Source: Natroniella sp046097105
GTDB taxonomy: Bacteria > Bacillota > Halanaerobiia > Halobacteroidales > Halobacteroidaceae
Length of the DNA stretch: 64,000 nt
Direction of reading: 5' to 3'
Assembly: GCF_046097105.1 (NCBI RefSeq)
Contig: NZ_CP175562.1
Span: 682,001 to 746,000, forward strand
Part shown: in pieces, positions 53,994-62,777 of the stretch
How positions within the stretch are numbered: position 1 is the first letter of the stretch
How the letters are laid out: the number at the start of each line of letters is the position of its first letter
Made by a program: the position numbers and the translations under genes
Notes under the pieces: model-generated
Database searches by the model: none
Seen by the model: the letters and a program-made list of their open reading frames with translations, nothing else
What the model was told of the DNA's origin: nothing

Positions 53994-54214
53994 TCTGCTA
54001 ATGCCTTTAATGTGTTTTTATATTTTTCATTAGTCTTTTTAAAAGATTCAGTCCATTCTTCAAAATCTGGGTCATAAGGAGTTAAGGTAAATCCATCATT
54101 TTCTTCAATGACATGCAGTTCTTCTCCTTCTTTTAATTGGTATTTTTCCATTAGTTCTTTAGGAATAGTAAAACCATAACTATTTCCAACTTTACGTAGT
54201 TTTATAGTTTTCAT
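53990..54214 (-). CDS. AbrB/MazE-type antitoxin paired with Doc
   Basis: This 74-residue protein starts at ATG 54214 after GCGAGGTGATATTT. The N-terminal swapped-hairpin DNA-binding domain (MKTIKLRKVGNSYGFTIPKE) is followed by a C-terminal helix (FEEWTESFKKTNEKYKNTL) that should wrap and inhibit Doc. It probably represses its own promoter just upstream. A Phd-type antitoxin is the more usual partner of Doc. Confidence 0.9.
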   Translation of the reverse strand: MKTIKLRKVGNSYGFTIPKELMEKYQLKEGEELHVIEENDGFTLTPYDPDFEEWTESFKKTNEKYKNTLKALAE

Positions 54215-54323
54215 AAATATCACCTCGCTTATATTATAACATTTGTATTACATATTATGCAATACAAATAAAAAAGTAATTAAATATTAGAAGGTAATCA
54301 GAAAAAGAGGGGAGCAAAACTTC

Positions 54324-54456
54324 ATATAACAGAGGTTTAGCCACTTTTAACTGATGTGAATAGATTAGAGACGAACTGACTTATGTGAGGATTGGATTGC
54401 TTGAAATGAGGTTGCCAAGCATTAGTGAGACATCGCGAAACCTCAGGATGTCTCAT
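54324..54456 (+). repeat. attC-like site 11, terminal and degenerate
   Basis: R'' is ATATAAC (54324-54330), L'' GAGGTTTAGCCACTT and L' GACATCGCGAAACCTC. The R' region reads GTCTCAT at 54450-54456 instead of GTTATNN, so the last crossover box has decayed. R'' differs by one base from the match to this cassette's start. It marks the right end of the array. Confidence 0.65.
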
Positions 54457-54559
54457 AAATGCCTATATGGTTATATAAAAAATATGTTTATTTCAACTAT
54501 ATCTTGTCTAATTAAACTTATACAAACTTTTAGATATGCTCATATTAGTAAAAGTTTTA

Positions 54560-55015
54560 TTATCCACTGTATTCTTCAGCATCTTCTTTAGTTTCATGAA
54601 CTGTACCACGTGGATGCTCAGGTGGAGCATAAATAGAGTATAATTTAAGTGGTGTACGACCTGTATTGATTACATTGTGCCATTTACCAGCAGGGATAAA
54701 TATTGCATAGCCATTATAGAATCTCTCTTGAAAATCTAACTGATCTCTTCTATCTCCCATCAGAACAGTTCCTTGCCCTCTTTCAATACGTATGAATTGA
54801 TCGTGGTCATCATGAACTTCTAGACCTATGTCATCACCAGGATTGATGCTCATCAAGGTAAGTTGCAAATATTCTCCTGTCCATAAAGCGATACGGAAAA
54901 AATCATTTTGTTTAGTAGCCGCTGCAATATTAATTACAAAGGGAGATGGTCCATAATCCTTTAACCTAATAAGTCTTTTTGGATGACGTGGGTCAATTAC
55001 ATAATCATCACTCAT
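54560..55015 (-). CDS. Cupin-domain protein
   Basis: This 151-residue single-domain cupin starts at ATG 55015; an ATG 9 bases upstream directly abuts the AAAGGA site and is rejected. Cupin motif 1 is GDDIGLEVHDDHDQFIRIERGQG (His/Glu ligands) and motif 2 is FIPAGKWHNVINTG. Family members bind a metal and act on sugars or small molecules, or bind ligands without catalysis. The ending EHPRGTVHETKEDAE is common in this small-cupin group. It is the first backbone gene after the cassette array. Confidence 0.88.
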   Translation of the reverse strand: MSDDYVIDPRHPKRLIRLKDYGPSPFVINIAAATKQNDFFRIALWTGEYLQLTLMSINPGDDIGLEVHDDHDQFIRIERGQGTVLMGDRRDQLDFQERFYNGYAIFIPAGKWHNVINTGRTPLKLYSIYAPPEHPRGTVHETKEDAEEYSG

Positions 55016-55024
55016 GTTGTTCAT

Positions 55025-55464
55025 TCCTTTCGTAGTTTTTTTTATTATATGTTATATGCTTAGGATAGGTTCTTAGATCCATAGAAAAAGAATCAGTTTT
55101 TACTTCTCTAATAAAAACAACCCTTGAGGGCTATTTTATTTGTTGTTATAATTTTCAATTACTTTTCTAATCCTTAAAAAGGGCCCTAAGCGACTATTTA
55201 TAACAGAGTATAGTAATGTCTAAAATGCTTTTAGTTTCAAAAATGCATATTCATCTCTAATGGAGAAATTAGTGAGTATTATCAACAAAAATTTTAGTTT
55301 GAATTAAAGGAAACTACAGAAGAATGTAGAAGATAAAGCATAAGGTTATTGGAAATTAAATAAAATTGAAGTATTAGATAGTAATGAAAGAAAATATTGT
55401 TGTTTTATTGAAATATTTATCGCAAGAGATTTAAAAAACTTGGAGTGTTGGGGAGGTTAAAAAT
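55025..55464. other. Gene-free AT-rich gap
   Basis: It holds the upstream region of the cupin gene on the left and that of the chemoreceptor-like gene on the right. I see no open frame with a ribosome site and no strong palindrome. Confidence 0.4.
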
Positions 55465-57381
55465 ATGTTTAATTTAATTAAGAAAAATTTAAAAAGGAAG
55501 ATAATGCTTTGTTTTCTAGTAATGTTAGCAATTAATATTTGTTTCAGTTCTTATCTGTTATTTATGGGGTATCGTTTTCAGTTGAGTAATTCAGAAATGA
55601 GTGCTTTCTTTTTGGTTAGCCTAATTTCATTGATTGTAGGTTTAGCTTTAATAAGACTGATTAATAGTCAGATAAGTAGTTTTTTGAGCAAGACTAAGAC
55701 AGAGAATAATAAACTTCAAAAAACGGTTAAGAATTCAACAGATATGGCTCAAAAGATGGCAGATAATAGTAGTGAATTGCAAGAGCAGATTAATGATTGT
55801 TTTTCTAATATTAGACAACTCAATCAAGCCAACAATGAGGGGAATGAAGTAGTTAAAGAAGTAGTAACTACAATGAAAGGCTCAGCCAATGCTGTTGAAG
55901 AGATGGCAAGTACAGCCCAAGAGATGGCAGTTAATAGTAGTGAGTTGCAAGAGCAGATTAATGGCTGCTTTTCAAGTATTAGACAGCTTAATCGGGCCAA
56001 CAATGAAGGAAATCAAGCAGTTAAAGAAGTAGTAACTACAATGAAAGGCTCGGCCAATGCTGTTGAAGAGATGGCAAATACAGCCCAAAGGATGGCAGAT
56101 AATAGTAGTGAGTTGCAAGAGCAGATCAATGATTGTTTTTCTAATATTAGACAACTCAACCAAGCCAACAGTGAGGGTAGTAAAGCAGTTAAAGAAGTAA
56201 TAACTACAATGCAAGAATCATCTAATGCTGTTGGAGAAATAGCACAGGAAATTGAAGAAGTAGCTACTGTCGTTGAGGATTTAGCGGGTAATGCTGAAAA
56301 TGTACAGAGTGGAGCTGAAAGTTGTCTACAAGAAATGGAGAGTACTAATAATTTAATTAAGAAAGGTAGCGATATTGTAGATCAATCTATAACAGCAACT
56401 AATAGTCTACAAAATAAAGTTGACAAAGTTGATATAATTTCAGAATCGATCAAAGGGATAACTAAGCAGACTAATTTATTGTCATTGAATGCAGCAATTG
56501 AAGCAGCTAGAGCAGGAGAGCATGGTAAAGGCTTTGCAGTTGTAGCTGAAGAAATAAGGCAGCTAGCAGTAAAGAGTAATGATTCTACAATGAAGATCCA
56601 AAGCATTTTAAAAGAGATAAAAGATGAAGTTGATACGGTTCGTAACTTATTAATTAATGATTCTAATGAAAATGATACTGTTAATCAAGTATTTAAAGAG
56701 ATTTTGGATGGTTCAGATGTAGTATACTCTCTAATGACAAATATGGTCAATTTATCAAATGACCAAGCGGCTCAAACTCAGGAGACAAGTGCTTCTGTTG
56801 AGGAAATTTCAGCAAATTCAGAAGAAATTGCTGCTCAAGTAGAGGAAGTACTTAGCCATATGGAGGGAGTATCTGAACAATTTGATGAAACGGTTGAAAC
56901 TAGCAATCAATTAGATGAAGTAATTGATGCTATTGAAGATACTAACAATGAATTCAGTGTAGCTATTGGAGAACAAGCAGCAAATTCAGAGGAAGTTTCG
57001 GCTCAAGTAGAAGAAGTACTCAGCTATATGGAAGAGATATCTGAACAATTTGATGAAACGGTTGAAGTCAGTAATCAGTTAGATGAAGTAATCGATGCCA
57101 TTGAAGGAAGTAATAATGAACTCGGTGCAGCTACCCAAGAACAAGCGGCAAACTCAGAAGAGGTTTCAGCTCAGGTGGAAAAAGCACTTATCTATATGGA
57201 GGAGATATCTGAACAATTTAGTGAGACAGTTGAAGTTAGTAATCAATTGGATGAAGTAATTGATACAATTGAAGATACTAATAATCAATTTAGTGCAGAT
57301 ATTCAAAAACAGACTATAAATGAAGAAGAAACTTTAGGGCTGTTAAATAAATTGACGGCTCAAATAAAACTACTTGGTTAA
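55465..57381 (+). CDS. Methyl-accepting chemotaxis-type protein with triplicated signalling arms
   Basis: This 638-residue protein has two membrane helices (about 13-33 and 44-64) with almost no outside domain and no clear HAMP. The conserved hairpin tip NLLSLNAAIEAARAGEHGKGFAVV is near 335-360. Each arm is extended by three 56-residue repeats: about 93-260 (NSSELQEQIN...VVTTMKG) and about 449-616 (ANSEEVSAQVEEVLSYMEEISEQFDETVEVSNQLDE in pieces). 56 residues are eight heptads. It probably senses a membrane or cytoplasmic cue and signals through CheA/CheW-like partners. Confidence 0.88.
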   Translation: MFNLIKKNLKRKIMLCFLVMLAINICFSSYLLFMGYRFQLSNSEMSAFFLVSLISLIVGLALIRLINSQISSFLSKTKTENNKLQKTVKNSTDMAQKMADNSSELQEQINDCFSNIRQLNQANNEGNEVVKEVVTTMKGSANAVEEMASTAQEMAVNSSELQEQINGCFSSIRQLNRANNEGNQAVKEVVTTMKGSANAVEEMANTAQRMADNSSELQEQINDCFSNIRQLNQANSEGSKAVKEVITTMQESSNAVGEIAQEIEEVATVVEDLAGNAENVQSGAESCLQEMESTNNLIKKGSDIVDQSITATNSLQNKVDKVDIISESIKGITKQTNLLSLNAAIEAARAGEHGKGFAVVAEEIRQLAVKSNDSTMKIQSILKEIKDEVDTVRNLLINDSNENDTVNQVFKEILDGSDVVYSLMTNMVNLSNDQAAQTQETSASVEEISANSEEIAAQVEEVLSHMEGVSEQFDETVETSNQLDEVIDAIEDTNNEFSVAIGEQAANSEEVSAQVEEVLSYMEEISEQFDETVEVSNQLDEVIDAIEGSNNELGAATQEQAANSEEVSAQVEKALIYMEEISEQFSETVEVSNQLDEVIDTIEDTNNQFSADIQKQTINEEETLGLLNKLTAQIKLLG

Positions 57382-57419
57382 GAGTGTAAATTTCTCTTGA
57401 TTCTAGATGCTTTCTTTCG

Positions 57420-57448
57420 GTCAGACCTTAGCCAGGTCTGGCTTTTTT
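57420..57448 (+). terminator. Terminator hairpin
   Basis: CAGACC and GGTCTG arms with T-rich tail, about 40 bp after the chemoreceptor-like gene. Confidence 0.75.
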
Positions 57449-57601
57449 ATTTTTATCCTCCTGTAATTTTAACAATGAATAAACTGGCTAATTTAGTTGA
57501 TTTATGTCGTAAAAACATATATAATAAAATTAATCTTTACAGTTTTTAACTGTTAATAATCATAGTAGAAGATTAAATCTTGATAAAATAGGAGGGTTTT
57601 A

Positions 57602-59512
57602 ATGTTTTTACAAAATAAGTTAGAAGGTCTTAAGTCAATTAAGTTTAAAATTGTAGGGATACCAATTATTTTATTATTAATTGCTATTTTAGTCGTCAGT
57701 ATTATAGCATTACAATTTATGAGAAGTAGCTCACTTGAGCAAAAGAGAGAAGAAGGTTATAATCTGAGTAATCAAATTATAGGCCAAATAGAAGATAATA
57801 ACAATTCTTTAGAGACAGTAAATGAATTGCTAGAGGAGAATATTAAGAATACAGGAGATTTACTTTTGTCTAATCAGGATAATTTAAGCAATCAATATTT
57901 ACAAGAGGTAGCAGATGATTTAGATGTTCATGAGATTAATTGGATTAGTAGTGAAGGTGAGGTAGTCTATTCTACTCATGGGTATGATGGAATTTCATTG
58001 CCAGAAGATCATGCTGCTTTAGATTTTATCTCAAGTGATGGAACATATTTTATGGAGGATATAAGACAAGATGTTCAGTCGGATAGCTATTTAAAGTATG
58101 GGTATGTAAAAAGTGAAAATGATGATCTTGTACAAGTTGGTATAAGTGCAGATGTTATAACTGATTTGAATGAAAGGTTTAGTTATCAAAACTTAGTAGA
58201 GAGGGTTGCTTCAAATGAAGATGTCGTTTATGCTCTCTTTATAAGTAATGATCTAGAAGCAGTAGCACATAGCAATACAGATAGAATAGGTATCGAGCTG
58301 ACTGATGAAGGTAGTATAACAGCAGCAGTAGAGGGAGAGTTTTATGCCGATGAGTATTATTATGATGCAGCAGGTGTTGATGTTTATGATGTTTTATTAC
58401 CTGTTGTGATAGATGGAGAACATATTGGTGCTATTAATCTAGGGTTTTCTATGGCTGAAATTTATTCGACAGTTACCCAAACTAGAGTAACAATAGGAAT
58501 CATAGCTCTATTATTATTTATTATTCTTGCAACAATCTTATATAAGATATCTAATAGTATCAGTAAGCCTTTAGAGTTAACGGTAACTCAATGTGAAAAG
58601 ATGGCACGTGGTGATTTTAGAGATGAGTTAGCAAAAGAGTGGACTGAAAGAGAAGATGAGATTGGAAAGTTAGCAAGGGGTTTTAATAAAATAAGCTCTT
58701 CTATGAAGGGGATTTTGAAGAATATAATCGATAACATTGAAGGGTTATCGGCTTATAGTGAGGAGTTATCCGCCTCTTCTGAAGAGGGGAATGCTACGAT
58801 AGAAACTACTAATGATTTAATAAATGATGTGTCAGCTGGTATTCAACAGATTTCAGCTAGTGCTGAAGAGGTTACAGGCTTTTCTGAGGAAGCTTATTCA
58901 CAAGCTGATATAGGTAGTCAAAATATTGAAAATGCAGTAAGTAGTATTAAAAAGATAAATAAAGAGGTTAAGGAAACTGTAGATGTGATTGAAGATCTAG
59001 ATGCTACTTCTCAAGAAATAGAGCAGATAATCAGCTTAATTAATAATATAGCTGAACAAACTAATTTATTGGCCTTAAATGCTTCTATTGAGGCAGCAAG
59101 AGCTGGTGAGCATGGACAAGGTTTTGCTGTTGTAGCTGAAGAGATAAGACAATTAGCAGGTGAAACTGCTGAAGCAACAGAGAAGATTGCCGATTTAGTT
59201 ATTAAAACTCAAAAGCAGTCTGGAAAAGGGATTAAAAAGGTTAAAGAGGTAGAAGAAAAGGCGAAAGAAGGTCAAGAAATAATAGAGGAAACAGGAAAGG
59301 TATTTAATGAGATTAATAGTTTAGTTCGAGAAACATCAAGTCAAATTGAACAGACTGCTAATGCAACTAATGAGTTGGCCCAAAGTAGCGATGAGATAAC
59401 AAATGCAACAAATGATATAAGCAATATGTCTAATGAGATTTCTAATTCATCGCAGGAGCTAGCAGAGATGGCTCAGAACTTACAAAGGTTAGTAGAGCAG
59501 TTTAAGATTTAA
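57602..59512 (+). CDS. Methyl-accepting chemotaxis protein with extracellular Cache-like sensor
   Basis: This 636-residue receptor has a first membrane helix at about 19-41 and an extracellular sensor at about 42-295 with Cache-like features (DVHEINWISSEGEVVYSTHGYDG, GAINLGFSM). The second helix is at about 300-320. A HAMP domain follows (KISNSISKPLELTVTQCEKMARGDF). The signalling domain has the tip NLLALNASIEAARAGEHGQGFAVVAEEIRQLA in the usual place. The ribosome site AGGAGGG precedes ATG. The ligand is unknown. It is adjacent to another receptor-like gene but has its own promoter region. Confidence 0.93.
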   Translation: MFLQNKLEGLKSIKFKIVGIPIILLLIAILVVSIIALQFMRSSSLEQKREEGYNLSNQIIGQIEDNNNSLETVNELLEENIKNTGDLLLSNQDNLSNQYLQEVADDLDVHEINWISSEGEVVYSTHGYDGISLPEDHAALDFISSDGTYFMEDIRQDVQSDSYLKYGYVKSENDDLVQVGISADVITDLNERFSYQNLVERVASNEDVVYALFISNDLEAVAHSNTDRIGIELTDEGSITAAVEGEFYADEYYYDAAGVDVYDVLLPVVIDGEHIGAINLGFSMAEIYSTVTQTRVTIGIIALLLFIILATILYKISNSISKPLELTVTQCEKMARGDFRDELAKEWTEREDEIGKLARGFNKISSSMKGILKNIIDNIEGLSAYSEELSASSEEGNATIETTNDLINDVSAGIQQISASAEEVTGFSEEAYSQADIGSQNIENAVSSIKKINKEVKETVDVIEDLDATSQEIEQIISLINNIAEQTNLLALNASIEAARAGEHGQGFAVVAEEIRQLAGETAEATEKIADLVIKTQKQSGKGIKKVKEVEEKAKEGQEIIEETGKVFNEINSLVRETSSQIEQTANATNELAQSSDEITNATNDISNMSNEISNSSQELAEMAQNLQRLVEQFKI

Positions 59513-59548
59513 TTAGAAATGTAAATTTTAATATTATTTCAAAATAGT

Positions 59549-59589
59549 AAAATAGCCTCCTTAAAGTAATACTTTAAGGAGGCTATTTT
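59549..59589. terminator. Bidirectional terminator between convergent genes
   Basis: Near-perfect 19-bp arms contain TAGCCTCCTTAAAGT and ACTTTAAGGAGGCTA, with A and T runs on the two sides. It serves the receptor and the PspC-type gene. Confidence 0.9.
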
Positions 59590-59811
59590 TTATTTTATTT
59601 CTGTATAGTTATCATCAGGTGATTGGTCTTTTTTAGGTATTATTATCCAAGCAACAATATAGAGTAAAAAACCAGTTCCAAAGATTAATGTAAAAAATAG
59701 CCATAACAATCTAATTAAGCTTGGATCTAAATCAAAATATGTTGCAATCCCACTACAAACACCTGCTAACATTTTATCATTAATATTACGATATAATCTT
59801 TTATTAGCCAT
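59590..59811 (-). CDS. PspC-domain small membrane protein
   Basis: This 73-residue protein has the PspC domain pattern RLYRNINDKMLAGVCSGIATYFDLDPSLIRLLW, followed by a strong membrane helix (FFTLIFGTGFLLYIVAWIIIP). PspC-type proteins sense or respond to envelope stress. Ribosome site AAGGAGGATTTAT precedes ATG. It is monocistronic. Confidence 0.93.
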   Translation of the reverse strand: MANKRLYRNINDKMLAGVCSGIATYFDLDPSLIRLLWLFFTLIFGTGFLLYIVAWIIIPKKDQSPDDNYTEIK

Positions 59812-59994
59812 ATAAATCCTCCTTACCTAATTACTAGGTAAATAAAACTTTTTGAGTTGTTTAATTATATATCATTTAATACTTCATGAGTAAGTATATT
59901 ATCTGTTTTTTAGGCTATACAAGTTAACAAAAAATGATTTTTAGTTAGAGCTTAAAAAAGAATTTAGTTGAGGGCAGGATTTAATTCAATCTTG

Positions 59995-60312
59995 TTATGA
60001 CTTCAATTTTACAGCAGTTCCATAAGCTAAAATTTCTGCAGCTCCTTGCATAACTTGAGAAGTAGAAAAACGGACATTAACAATTGCATCAGCTTCCACT
60101 CTCTCAGCTTCTTTAATCATTCTCTCAACAGCTTCCTCTCTAGCTTCAGAGATCATTTTGGTATATCCTTTGACTTCACCACCAACCAAATTTTTTAATG
60201 AAGCTCCAATATCACTTCCGATATGTCTAGCTTTAATAGTGTTGCCTTTGACTAATCCTAAAGTTTCTTTGATTTCTTTATTTGCAACTACCTCTGTATT
60301 TGTAATTAACAT
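59995..60312 (-). CDS. YbjQ/UPF0145 family protein
   Basis: This 105-residue protein starts at ATG 60312 after GGAGGGAAGTATT. The family pattern is complete: MLITNTEVVANKEIKETLGLVKGNTIKARHIG in pieces, NLVGGEVKGYTKMISEAREEAVERM and EADAIVNVRFSTSQV. The structure is a pentamer-forming alpha/beta fold annotated as putative heavy-metal binding. Function is not established. Confidence 0.93.
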   Translation of the reverse strand: MLITNTEVVANKEIKETLGLVKGNTIKARHIGSDIGASLKNLVGGEVKGYTKMISEAREEAVERMIKEAERVEADAIVNVRFSTSQVMQGAAEILAYGTAVKLKS

Positions 60313-60480
60313 AATACTTCCCTCCAAAAAGGATCAATTTGTTTATATTATATTCTATTTTAAATTTGATTACAAGATTTTTCTTTCTCATATTATGCAA
60401 TTCAATAAAGTGGCTAACTACTTATTTTTATTTGTGATTTAGAAAGAATATTAGATTAAAGGCTTAGTTGCAAATGGAGT

Positions 60481-60529
60481 ATTTTTGATTTATAATATTT
60501 ATAACTACTAAATATTATAAATCAAAAAT
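60481..60529. promoter_or_regulatory. Perfect 21-bp operator palindrome before a MarR gene
   Basis: Arms at 60481-60501 and 60509-60529 are exact reverse complements (starting ATTTTTGATTTATAATATT) around TAACTAC. The palindrome lies 21 bp before the MarR start and contains TATAAT-like boxes in both arms. Autorepression is likely. Confidence 0.75.
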
Positions 60530-60549
60530 AAAGGAAGTGTTTACTAAAA

Positions 60550-61011
60550 GTGAGATCTAAGAGAAAAGTGAAGGAAATTGACAATCTTTTGAAAGATATT
60601 CATAAGTTTGTTTTTTTGCAGACCAAAGAAGAAGTTTTAAAGTTAGAATTAACCTCACCACGATTTCATATTTTATGGTTACTTGATAACTTACAACCTA
60701 TAAATATGACTGGGTTAACTGATAAAGCTTATATGGCAAATAGTACTTTAACTGTAATTATAGATGCCTTGACCAAGGAAGGTCTAGTGAAGAGATACAG
60801 GAATTTAGAAGATAGAAGGGAAGTTTTATTAGAGGTTACATCTAAAGGGGAGAGTATATTAAAATCTATTGTAGAAGCTAGACAAAAATTTTTACTAGAA
60901 TCATTAAAATTTCTAGATTCGAATGAACAAGATGAGTTAATTCAGCTTTTAACTCCAATCTCAGATTATATGAAAGAGTATTTTGAAAATGTTAAAGAGA
61001 AAGAAGATTAA
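60550..61011 (+). CDS. MarR-family transcriptional regulator
   Basis: This 153-residue winged-helix protein has TSPRFHILWLLDNL, MTGLTDKAYMANSTLTVIIDALTKEGLVKRYRN and LEDRREVLLEVTSKGESIL, the complete MarR helix-turn-helix and wing with the DRR motif. It starts with GTG 60550 (GGAAG 12 bases upstream, a long spacing). Palindromic operator sequence precedes it. No transporter is linked; the nearest downstream gene is cardiolipin synthase, 137 bp away. Confidence 0.92.
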   Translation: MRSKRKVKEIDNLLKDIHKFVFLQTKEEVLKLELTSPRFHILWLLDNLQPINMTGLTDKAYMANSTLTVIIDALTKEGLVKRYRNLEDRREVLLEVTSKGESILKSIVEARQKFLLESLKFLDSNEQDELIQLLTPISDYMKEYFENVKEKED

Positions 61012-61148
61012 AATAACATTTCTGCATAGAAGATAAGTCTTAATTAGAATCTATTAATTTTATATTTTAAAAGAGTGGCAAATAGAATAGCTTTAAGTTG
61101 AGATGTTGGCCCGAATCAGATTGACAATAACTTCAAGAGAGGATAAAA

Positions 61149-62690
61149 ATGGAATTTATTAAAAAGTTTCTATTTCATAGGATTACATTCTTGACTATTG
61201 CGATATTATTACAGTTGCTAGTTTTAATAGGGGTAATTTTAAAATTTAATGATTACTTTGTTCTGTTCTATGGGGGAAGTATACTTGTCAGTATAATTGC
61301 AGTCTTAGGAATTATAAATAATCAGATGAACCCGATCTATAAGTTAGCATGGATTATACCTATATTATTATTTCCAATCTTTGGGGGATTATTTTATATC
61401 TTCTTTGGTGGAAAGAAGTTGGGTAAGCGTGCCAAAAATAAAATGACATCAATAAGAGATGAAATTAAGAATACAATACCACCTCAAGAGTCTATTTTAG
61501 AGGAGATAGAAGCAGAAGATAAAATTGCTGCTAATCAGTCGAGGTATATCCAAGATTATGCCTATTTTCCACCTCATCGTAATACAGTAACTGAATACCT
61601 TTCAACTGGAGAGATGAAATTTGAAAGGTTAAAGGAAGAATTAAAAGGAGCAAAAGAGTATATCTTTTTAGAGTATTTTATTATTGAAGAAGGTGAGATG
61701 TGGGATAGTATACTTGAAATATTAGTGGAAAAGGCAGCAAATGGTGTAGATGTTCGTGTTATATATGATGATGTAGGTTGTTTATTTACTTTGCCCTATA
61801 AGTATGATGAAAAGCTTGAAAAAATGGGAATTAAGTGTGCTGTTTTTAATCCTTTAACTCCTATACTCTCTCCTAAAATTAATAATCGAGATCACCGTAA
61901 AATTGCAATAATTGATGGGCACACAGCTTTTACAGGAGGTATTAATTTAGCAGATGAATATATAAACCGGATTGAAAAGTATGGACATTGGAAGGATTCT
62001 GCTATTATGCTTAAAGGAGAAGCGGTATGGAGTATGACTGTAATGTTCTTATCTATGTGGGATTATCTTAGAGGAATTGAAGAAAATTTAAAAGAGTTTA
62101 AGTATGATGAGAGTTTATTACAAATTAATTGCAAGGATGAAGATGGATATATTCAACCATTTGCAGATAGTCCACTAGATGATGAAACTGTTGGAGAGAT
62201 AACCTATCTTAATTTAATTAATAAGGCTAAAAAGTATGTTTATATCACGACTCCTTATTTGATTATCGACCATGAAATGGTAACTGCATTATCATCAGCG
62301 GCTAAAGGAGGGGTTGATATTCGTATAATCACTCCTCATTATGCAGATAAATGGTATGTTCATGCAGTTACTAGATCTTATTATAAGATTCTTATTGAGA
62401 GCGGAGTAAGAATCTATGAGTATCTTCCAGGATTCATCCATTCAAAAAATTATATAGCAGATGATGAGTATGGCGTTGTCGGTACAATAAATATGGATTA
62501 TAGGAGTTTATATTTACACTTTGAATGTGGTGTTTGGATGTATAAATGTAGTAGTGTCATTGATATGAAAAATGATTTTTTTGATACGCTAAAAGTCTGT
62601 AAGGAGATAACTATAGAAGATTTTGAAGATACTGAATGGTATAGATCGTTAGGGCGCTCAGTATTACGTGTGTTTGCTCCTTTAATGTGA
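61149..62690 (+). CDS. cls: Cardiolipin synthase (PLD type)
   Basis: This 513-residue membrane enzyme has two N-terminal membrane helices (about 10-30 and 38-60) with a third hydrophobic segment near 70-90. There are two phospholipase-D motifs: H249-RKIAIIDG and H431-SKNYIADDEYGVVGTINMD. It joins two phosphatidylglycerol molecules into cardiolipin, a lipid often raised in halophiles under salt stress. Length matches bacterial ClsA-type enzymes. No partner genes are adjacent. Confidence 0.94.
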   Translation: MEFIKKFLFHRITFLTIAILLQLLVLIGVILKFNDYFVLFYGGSILVSIIAVLGIINNQMNPIYKLAWIIPILLFPIFGGLFYIFFGGKKLGKRAKNKMTSIRDEIKNTIPPQESILEEIEAEDKIAANQSRYIQDYAYFPPHRNTVTEYLSTGEMKFERLKEELKGAKEYIFLEYFIIEEGEMWDSILEILVEKAANGVDVRVIYDDVGCLFTLPYKYDEKLEKMGIKCAVFNPLTPILSPKINNRDHRKIAIIDGHTAFTGGINLADEYINRIEKYGHWKDSAIMLKGEAVWSMTVMFLSMWDYLRGIEENLKEFKYDESLLQINCKDEDGYIQPFADSPLDDETVGEITYLNLINKAKKYVYITTPYLIIDHEMVTALSSAAKGGVDIRIITPHYADKWYVHAVTRSYYKILIESGVRIYEYLPGFIHSKNYIADDEYGVVGTINMDYRSLYLHFECGVWMYKCSSVIDMKNDFFDTLKVCKEITIEDFEDTEWYRSLGRSVLRVFAPLM

Positions 62691-62777
62691 TCAGATTATG
62701 TAAATTAACTGCAAGTACCTTACTTTTGTTTGTTATAAAATAAAGATATAATTTATTCAGAAGGAGGAAAATAGAAG

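Larger units (their letters stand above)
24263..54450 (+). mobile_element. Integron-like cassette array with its recombinase
   Basis: A tyrosine recombinase gene is followed by an attI-like region and eleven units, each ending with an attC-like imperfect inverted repeat. Unit boundaries, at G^TT of each R' box, are 25404/25405, 26830/26831, 28457/28458, 30326/30327, 31953/31954, 33580/33581, 35207/35208, 39156/39157, 46397/46398, 49715/49716 and 52720/52721. The last site ends near 54456. Cargo is mainly unknown, defence-like and toxin-antitoxin genes, IS91-like transposase units and group II introns. The layout is inferred from repeats I compared by eye; excision has not been shown. Confidence 0.8.

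Noticed and set aside
24263..54450. Reading the region as a prophage or conjugative element
   Set aside because: No capsid, portal, terminase, relaxase or conjugation genes are present, and the units are small and separately bounded.
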